The notes under the pieces: model-generated
What the model saw: the letters and a program-made list of their open reading frames with translations, nothing else
Told to the model about the DNA's origin: nothing
Databases searched by the model: none
Shown: piece after piece, positions 57,471-64,000 of the stretch
Numbering within the stretch: the first letter of the stretch is position 1
How the letters are laid out: each line of letters starts with the position of its first letter
Program-made: the position numbers and the translations under genes
Assembly: GCA_024704765.1 (NCBI GenBank)
Contig: JAKMXF010000325.1
Location: 163,171-227,170 of the forward strand
Source: Oopsacas minuta
Lineage: Eukaryota > Porifera > Hexactinellida > Lyssacinosida > Leucopsacidae
Direction of reading: 5' to 3'
Length of the DNA: 64,000 bases

Positions 57471-57959
57471 ATATATTCTTACTTGGTTTTGACATTTTTG
57501 GCTATTTTAACAAGGAAAAGTCAATAGTGTTTAATGCTACATAGTAATTTTCCGAGAGGGAATATTTATTTTGGGCAAATACTATACGACACCGAATAAT
57601 GCATGAGATAAAGAGCTCGTACTTAGGGTACTTCCAAATTATGGAGTTCGACTGAACAATGGTGAAAGATGAGGAAATGACTTTGCATAAGAGAAAAGGG
57701 TCAAATATCAGGATTTTGTTCACACGTATATATTGAACTTAGTAATATACGTTCAGTAAATTTGTTTACAAAAAGATTATTAAATACTTTTAACCAGAGC
57801 GTTACTTTAATTATATTCATACTAGTCAGAGAAATGACACAGAAAAATCACTAATCATACCTAACAAATAGTGAGGAACTAAAAAGAGCAATACAACATT
57901 ACCTACGTTGAAAAAAAGGAAGAGTTAATTAATCAAAAACAGAAAATACACTTTTGGTT
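57471..57959. other. 3' flank of the metalloprotease gene
   Basis: No coding motif; the minus-strand frame at 57502-57723 is unremarkable. Probably 3' UTR and intergenic DNA. Confidence 0.35.
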
Positions 57960-60551
57960 TCATTCGCAGAAACCAGTTTCTTCAATCCATGGAAGCTTGA
58001 ATTTATTCAATAAATCAGATGCACTTTTCCTATTGTTGGTTCCCAGAGAACAAACAACTATGCTAACCATATCGGAGAAATCAACTGCAGAAAGCGTACC
58101 CAATCGATCATAATTCGATTTTTTCAGGAGTTTGTCCGGATTCGTAAGTGCGTCAGTCATCATTGATCCCAATCCGTTGTCGAAATCCAGCATAAATGCA
58201 GCACTCGCAACAACACATTCCGAGATATCACCTGAAGAACCATCATTAAATGCAGTAGTACCTAAGCTTGAAATAGTCGAGAGATCAGACAGATCCTGAC
58301 ACCAGCCATCACAATAGATCAAATTACCAATTACCTTTTGTCCGAGGTAAGTAGCATAGCCTTCCGAAAACGCAAAATTAGGAGAGATTGGTGATCCATC
58401 ATGGGATCCACTTCCTGTTATAACTGCACCTGTTATATCCATTATTAAATGGCCAAATTCATGCAACAATACAGATTCATCCCACTCATCAGGATCCATA
58501 GCATTACCACCCACTGATATTCCATTTTCATCATAATATGATATCGGATAATTTGTGTCCTTTGCGTACTCCCCATGCTCCCAATTTGCCTTCCATGGAT
58601 AATCTGATGTCTTGCCGCCATATGCAATGTATAGAGGTAGCATACGATCTAAGGTTACCATAATGTTGAATGCTCCAGAACCAGATGACAGAGGAATAGT
58701 GACATGTCTAACCGCTGATTCTTCATTATTCGGGTATATTACGTCATTGGAACGATATATGTGAGTGTCGCCATAGTGATCAGTCACATCGATCTTATTA
58801 TTTGAAGATAGGAATTCAAGATTAAGAGGAGAATCGATATTGTCTGGTTCATAGCTAAAGGAGAATAATCCTCTTTGTGAATTGGTAGCATCTAGTCCAA
58901 CCTGAGATGTCCCATATATGCCTCCAAATGCATCTACTATTCTGACGATTGATCCCAACGGATTCGCACTGGACATAGGCGTAACGTAGCTGATTGTACC
59001 ACTAACTAAGAATTGTTTACAAGTTGTAGTATATCTTAAAACTTCTCTTCCTGAACCAAGACCTCCTGAATCTGCTTCCGAAGGTAAAAACGAACCAGAT
59101 ATTGTTTGAGACATGTCACAGCCGTCACCCTCTATTAATACAACAAAGTTAATTGTATTTGTGACGTCGCAGGCAGAGAAGAGATCAACCCTGATAATGT
59201 ATTCTCCTGAAATAGCTAGCTCATAATAGACATTTTCAGTTTTTCTATGATCAATTTCACAATCCCCATTTGAATCCAGATCAAGAAAACCTCGCTGCAT
59301 ATCTGATGCTCTTTGTCCATAATAGATTTCTTCATTGTTAGGATCCATCACGTGTATATCGAGATCTGCTTCTCTATCCCAAGTTAGTCTAACATGAAGA
59401 GTTCCTGTCTGTGATGTAGAAGTTGTAGTTGTGATCCTTTTTATTTGTCCAAAGTCTCCTTCCATATCCTGCAGACGAAGCAACATTTCTACATGACCTC
59501 CACTTGCTATGGAGCCACTAGGTAGCGTAAGGACGAAAACTATTTGTGAACCTGTCGTTTTATCGGATGCCCTACGTGAATTCGAATTTCGCTTCTGAAG
59601 TGATGCAATTGGAATGATAAAATGCTGTCCAAATCCCTCGAAGCCCACGAGTAGATCACTTGCTAGAGAATTTTCGTCTAGTTCGAACGGTATCTCTACA
59701 CTTTGACCAGTCGTTATAGAGACTTCAAAATTTTCCACTAGTATCAGGTTTAAACTGTTTATGTTCGTAGCGACATTAGATGGAAAACTTCTCATATCAA
59801 CAACACCTTCTTCAATCATAAATGGATTGGTTGGGCCTAATTGGAAGAATATTATAATTCCAGGAATTATTAGAGTGTACTCATCAGTGCTATATACGAC
59901 TATTGGTATTGTATATAATTTTTCATCTGCTACAAGATTTGAAGGAATATTTTCTATTGCCGTCAAAGTAGATCCTTGTATACTGGATGAATTTGAAATC
60001 ACAGTTTCTCCAAAAATTGACGAGTAGTTCACTGTAAAATAAGCTGGATTTCCTGAAACTTCCAAAGAAATCGTTAAATCCATACCAGGATAGATAACTT
60101 GAGGGTAATTAGCGCTAATTAACATCATTTTTGGGTCATTTACTAGCACTGTAATTTCTCCGATACCTCTCCTATTATTTACAGACTTTGCTGTTACAAC
60201 TATGTGGTGTTCTCCATCTTCTAAGCCACTCGTAGATATTTCCAAGTTAGTAGGGAGCATTTTGAATGAATACTTTTGAATTCCATCTAGATAGACGAGA
60301 ACGTTTCCCTCTAATTTTATCCCAGTTGGTAAAGACAAGAGTAGATCAATATAGCCATTCGTAAATTCCTCTCCTGGGTTTGGTGTAGTCAGAATGATGA
60401 CAAAATTACCTGATTCAGATTTCGCTGTACTGCCCTTGGAAGCTGAGACACCAATTGCTATGGCTATAATTAGTACTAATCCAAGCACTGCAATTATTGT
60501 GCATATCGTTGCTATGAGTAGAATTATTTTCATTTTCTTCTCCATATTCAA
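57960..60551 (-). CDS. Membrane-anchored HExxH metalloprotease with YfaP/DUF2135-like domain
   Basis: The protein has 863 residues. A short cytosolic N-terminus and one long hydrophobic span (about 8-36) give a type II membrane or signal-anchor topology. Residues 50-330 are beta-rich and Ig-like in feel. At 387-480 comes a domain like bacterial YfaP/DUF2135 (LTWDREADLDIHVMDPNNEE, then an Asp-rich turn DLDSNGDCEID at 424-434 that looks Ca-binding). The C-terminal part has the zinc motif HEFGH at 697-701 and, 29 residues on, Glu730 in FAFSEGYATY, the third ligand expected of gluzincins. Eight or more Cys lie outside the membrane, fitting an exported enzyme. The frame is intact and intronless. 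The substrate is unknown and I cannot name a closer family. The domain pair looks bacterial, so horizontal transfer is possible. Confidence 0.85.
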   Translation of the reverse strand: MNMEKKMKIILLIATICTIIAVLGLVLIIAIAIGVSASKGSTAKSESGNFVIILTTPNPGEEFTNGYIDLLLSLPTGIKLEGNVLVYLDGIQKYSFKMLPTNLEISTSGLEDGEHHIVVTAKSVNNRRGIGEITVLVNDPKMMLISANYPQVIYPGMDLTISLEVSGNPAYFTVNYSSIFGETVISNSSSIQGSTLTAIENIPSNLVADEKLYTIPIVVYSTDEYTLIIPGIIIFFQLGPTNPFMIEEGVVDMRSFPSNVATNINSLNLILVENFEVSITTGQSVEIPFELDENSLASDLLVGFEGFGQHFIIPIASLQKRNSNSRRASDKTTGSQIVFVLTLPSGSIASGGHVEMLLRLQDMEGDFGQIKRITTTTSTSQTGTLHVRLTWDREADLDIHVMDPNNEEIYYGQRASDMQRGFLDLDSNGDCEIDHRKTENVYYELAISGEYIIRVDLFSACDVTNTINFVVLIEGDGCDMSQTISGSFLPSEADSGGLGSGREVLRYTTTCKQFLVSGTISYVTPMSSANPLGSIVRIVDAFGGIYGTSQVGLDATNSQRGLFSFSYEPDNIDSPLNLEFLSSNNKIDVTDHYGDTHIYRSNDVIYPNNEESAVRHVTIPLSSGSGAFNIMVTLDRMLPLYIAYGGKTSDYPWKANWEHGEYAKDTNYPISYYDENGISVGGNAMDPDEWDESVLLHEFGHLIMDITGAVITGSGSHDGSPISPNFAFSEGYATYLGQKVIGNLIYCDGWCQDLSDLSTISSLGTTAFNDGSSGDISECVVASAAFMLDFDNGLGSMMTDALTNPDKLLKKSNYDRLGTLSAVDFSDMVSIVVCSLGTNNRKSASDLLNKFKLPWIEETGFCE

Positions 60552-62064
60552 CTTTTATTTCTGCCTTTGTTTTGTTACTATAGTGTCATAGCTGTTTATT
60601 AATATAAATAATAATAATTTTGCTACATTTCAATGCATTGGGGACTATACAATACAAGAACATAGCAAGCTAATGAATACTGATCCCGCCATTCTCAGTA
60701 CGATTACCCCAGTACAGTAGTTGAAAGTATGATTCTACCTCAATTTTGAAATTTTTTTACTTTATACGCCTAAAAGTAAACAAATATTCACAATATATTG
60801 TTTACAATACCATATTCGGACTCAGCATACTCGAATACCCCAGCATAGTCGTTGTAAGTATGATTCTACATCAATTTTGAAATTTGTTTACTTTATATTC
60901 ATAAAAACAACAATAAATTTACCTTGTATTATTAATCCAAAAGTGTGAAAATCGGATTCAGCATGTTCGATGTATTTAGTGAAGTTTTATTGAATTCTAT
61001 TTACTTCCTTGATAAACACGATAAATACATAGTTATGCGATAATTTCAAAATTGCATACCTTAAATCCTTTCCTTGACAACGGACAAACAAACAAACAGA
61101 CAGACAGACAACAATTGAGATTTAATAATATAGATATACTAGTTAGAGGAAATATTTTAATAGGGAGTGGCATCACAATATATATATAACGACGAATCTC
61201 CAATGGCCACTAAGTTATATGATTTGGCTACAATTGTTAATCCAAAGGCGCTGTGATAAGGAAATTTCTTAAATACAAGGAACATCATGAAGACCCCCCA
61301 CAATATGTGAAAATAACCCCAAAATAATATTTCATAGATATTTTCCCCTGATATCAATTACATATAGAGCGCTAAATACAATAATAATGAGATTAGCCGA
61401 TTAGAGGAAAATGAAATTTTCTCCACAATACCAGGAAACACCTTATAGAAATCCATCGAATCACCGAAAAGGGTCTATTCTAGTCACTATAGGCCCTAAT
61501 TCTTCAATCATAATTGAACCCCACACAACTTTCAATGAGGAATTCGAATAAGTTACTTAGAAGAATTCGAGACCTCAGTTAAGGCAGACTAATTTTCAGG
61601 CAAGGGCCTTAAGAATGTGGCTGGTGTTGAAGATCAAATTGTTCACTCACTAACCTTAATGTAGGATATCCCTAGATGAAATCATAATGGATCTTCGCGC
61701 AATGCATTCTCGGATCGAGTGTAAAGCAAAATTCTCATCTGGGACATTTAACAAAGATCCTGACATCAGTAGAATAGATTCTAACGAAATTTGAGGTTAC
61801 TTTATTGTAGATTTTACACCGAAACCGAATACCATAAACACCATACATAAACAACATATTATGAATTTTTCTCCATTTAGATTTATTGGCACCCTTTTGG
61901 CACCCCTGGGCTCGTTTAAATTAAACTAAATTCTGAATATTGAAAACAACATCAATAGTATTAAATCTCAAATGTTGTTTGCCTGTTTATTTGTTCGTTG
62001 AATATCTCGAGGTGCAATGCGCCGAGTTCATCGCGAAGCGGCGAGCCATATACTCAAAAATATA
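60552..62064. other. Intergenic, weak local repeats
   Basis: Two similar stretches, about 60720-60800 and 60840-60920, share AGTATGATTCTAC, TCAATTTTGAAATTT and TTTACTTTATA, so a unit of roughly 120 bases is duplicated and diverged. A CAAACAAACAGACAGACAGAC tract lies at 61087-61110. No gene. Confidence 0.5.
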
Positions 62065-62526
62065 CTGGGGGGCAATTGCCCCCCCCAGTTTTCAACATTG
62101 GAAAAACTGAAATTAATTAGTAAACAAGAACGAATATAATTTTTTGGAAATTCTACCCGGATGAAGGCGTATTAGCTAGCATGGAATTACGCGCTTCTTC
62201 TGCATCATCCACCTTTCCAACACATTATTAAAATTGATTGCTTTCACAATTTCTCTATTCAAGGAAATTGTCATCAAATCACTTGCTCCAGTGCTATCAA
62301 GACTAGATCTAGCCCAACTTAATATTCTATTAATAACATTAAAGCTTATGTCGACTGTTGCAGTGCTAACAGGTGTGGTTTTGGAGATCATAATTAACTT
62401 CTTTAATTGAGGGTAAATGTATCTAGTATGTGTACTGTGTAGTATTCTACGTGTATAATGAAATCAAAAACTAGCTCTGATAAGTTCAATTTTGCCCCCC
62501 AGTACTTTTTGAAGAATCGGCCACTG
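62065..62526. repeat. Dispersed repeat family E, copy 2 (longer)
   Basis: Starts with a CTGGGGGGCAATTGCCCCCC hairpin and ends CCACTG as in 21401-21622, but keeps about 290 more bases in the middle. These hold a 71-codon minus-strand frame (62176-62391; FNVINRILSWARSSLDSTGA) that may be a remnant of the element's own gene. Confidence 0.8.
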
Positions 62527-63007
62527 GTATATGGATTCGTATTCTAAAATATCTCAATTTCCTATGAGAAATTTTTGAATATCTGACTTTACGCATCATA
62601 CTGAGAAATGATTATGGATAGCTTAATTCTACTAATGAGTTTAAGTTAGTATAGTAATATTCAAACCCAAGATGGGCTTAATTATATTTGGTTAGATAGC
62701 AATTTTCCGATAGTGATCCTACCCAGGTATAGGAATCAAACAAGATTAAATTTGAGAAAATTATCCTTGATTGAGTTACAAATTTCACTTGGTTACCAAT
62801 GTTGTCCCAATTAAAGCCGAGATTACTTACAAAATCCACATAGCAGCTCCAGTATTACCACAGAAGGCATTAAATATTTTTGGTTGGCACATGGATAATA
62901 AAAATTATTATTTCTACTACTTTTTAACTCTACCGAGTAGCGGATATACTCGGCTCCGGCCGAAATTTGGTACTTTTTCCTGGCACCGGCAAAAAATTGT
63001 GCCTCTG
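62527..63007. other. Intergenic, repeat-like
   Basis: GCTCCAGTATTACCACAGAA at 62846-62865 resembles family A copy 4 at about 54907-54926. No gene. Confidence 0.35.
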
Positions 63008-63130
63008 GTCGATCCCTAGTTGTACTTGAGGAACTAGGGATCGACTGGAGCCTCGGCCCTGATCCCGGCCGAAAAGTGGTACTTTTTTCCGGTCCCGGTC
63101 CCGGTCCCGGCCAAAATTGTGCCCCCAGTC
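63008..63130. repeat. GC-rich hairpin and CCGGTC tract
   Basis: GTCGATCCCTAGTT at 63008-63021 pairs exactly with AACTAGGGATCGAC at 63032-63045. A tract of CCGGTCCCGGTCCCGGTCCC follows at about 63090-63113. GTCGATCC reappears at 63128-63135. Confidence 0.8.
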
Positions 63131-64000
63131 GATCCGCGTAGCAACTACAGGCACTAAGAAAATTAGCTATTTCATACTCTTTAGTTACATCAGAAACACA
63201 AAGCTGTCGCGCAGCGACCTCCAGCGAAGTTCGCTTGTCATCGATTAAAATTGATATAATTAACTAATTCGATAATAACGTTTTTAGTAATGAGGATCGC
63301 TGATGGTTGACCATAACTGGCTCGGCTCGGACTATTTATAGCCAGGCCGGACAAGTTATGGCATGACAGGCCGAGCTGCCGAGGTTCGTGAAACTAGAGT
63401 CAGCTAGCCTAGCGGCGTCGAATAAGGGATGACTCGATGGGGTTATGAGAAATTTTGAGTATGGAATGTTGCCGCATTGCTGAGACATTCCAGTTATTGC
63501 TAGGAAAAAGTTCATTTGGCCTTCGAATTAAATATTGTGATAAACTACACAATGTAATAAATATGAATATATTTGGTCAAAAGGTTCGATAAAATACCTC
63601 TATATTCCTGGGAATGAGATTCGAAAATATTTTCAAAAACTGTGTTCTCTGCAAAAAGAATTTTAAACCTTTATATACTAAATTACCTTACTGTATATTG
63701 GCCATGTTATAATTATAGAATTGCAATTAGTCCGTTAATTTAAAGTACTACCTAGTTCTTTCAGTTTTAATAGAGCATATTTTATTGCGATGGAGGAGGA
63801 TGATGTTTCCCCATTACGCGTACTCAATATGTAAATTAAGTTATGTATCCTAAATAAATTGTACCATCATCACTTACCAGGACAGTAATTCTTTACTGAA
63901 GTAATGATATCTCCTTTTGGTTATTTAGATAATTTATTATCTAACATATTTTAAGTGTTACTATTGTATCACTAGAGATTTGATCTGAGCAACCATGCAG
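63131..64000. other. Right-edge intergenic DNA
   Basis: No firm gene. An ATG at 63790 opens MEEDDVSPLRVLN followed by AT|GTAAAT, which could be a first exon of a gene continuing past the window, but 14 codons are not enough to support it. Confidence 0.3.

Noticed and set aside
57502-57723. 73-codon minus-strand frame after the metalloprotease
   Set aside because: No motif, AT-rich, better explained as 3' flank.
63790-63834. MEEDDVSPLRVLN as a first exon at the window edge
   Set aside because: Only 14 codons and one weak donor; no second exon can be seen within the window.
1-64000. CRISPR arrays, rRNA, tRNA and bacterial operons
   Set aside because: No direct-repeat/spacer arrays, no conserved rRNA blocks, and no GGTTCGANTCC-type tRNA B-box in a plausible cloverleaf were found by eye.

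Overview
The window is AT-rich, eukaryotic and almost certainly animal nuclear DNA. It has spliced genes with GT/AG introns, animal housekeeping proteins (CCT8, AP-1 sigma, PSMD5, cytochrome b5, ZSWIM7, 14-3-3), a TMC membrane protein, THAP and NHL-repeat relics, and many eukaryotic DNA transposons. Long single-exon genes (TMC 790 codons, a metalloprotease 863 codons, MACROD-like 593 codons, CCT8, PSMD5) mixed with a few spliced ones, plus NHL-repeat relics, suggest an early-branching animal such as a sponge with a compact genome. That placement is inference. No tRNA, rRNA, CRISPR array or bacterial operon was recognised.

Layout. 0-10 kb: a 15-base minisatellite, a dead Tc1/mariner (DD37E) element, an NmrA-like gene broken only by one extra T, a TA-flanked MITE, a decayed NHL-repeat gene and a THAP-domain gene with an in-frame stop. 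9-14 kb: nested repeats (a Ginger-type MITE split by a hAT element) and CCT8. 15-19 kb: AP-1 sigma and TMC, both minus strand. 22-26 kb: a four-exon secreted subtilase on plus. 26-32 kb: no firm gene; hairpins, one unidentified decayed region and a MITE. 32-42 kb: a run of minus-strand genes (MACROD-like, PSMD5, cytochrome b5, ZSWIM7), with an inverted duplication and two MITEs between them. 43-50 kb: a transposon block holding an intact Merlin-type (ISXO2-like) transposase inside 408-base identical inverted repeats, then a decayed Ginger1-type transposon (integrase plus half an OTU protease). 50-52.6 kb: a six-exon 14-3-3 gene with perfect splice phasing but three one-base deletions. 54-57 kb: dispersed repeats and a minus-strand TRIM/NHL relic. 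58-60.5 kb: an unusual 863-residue membrane-anchored HExxH metalloprotease with a bacterial-looking beta domain. The rest is repeat-derived or featureless.

The genes are independent and do not form a pathway. Proteostasis genes recur (CCT8 folding, PSMD5 proteasome assembly, subtilase, metalloprotease), which is probably chance. The strongest new signals are the Ginger1 system, in which the terminal repeats of the integrase element match a separate non-autonomous copy 37 kb away with CCGG-like target sites, the Merlin-like element with unusually long identical ends, and the metalloprotease.
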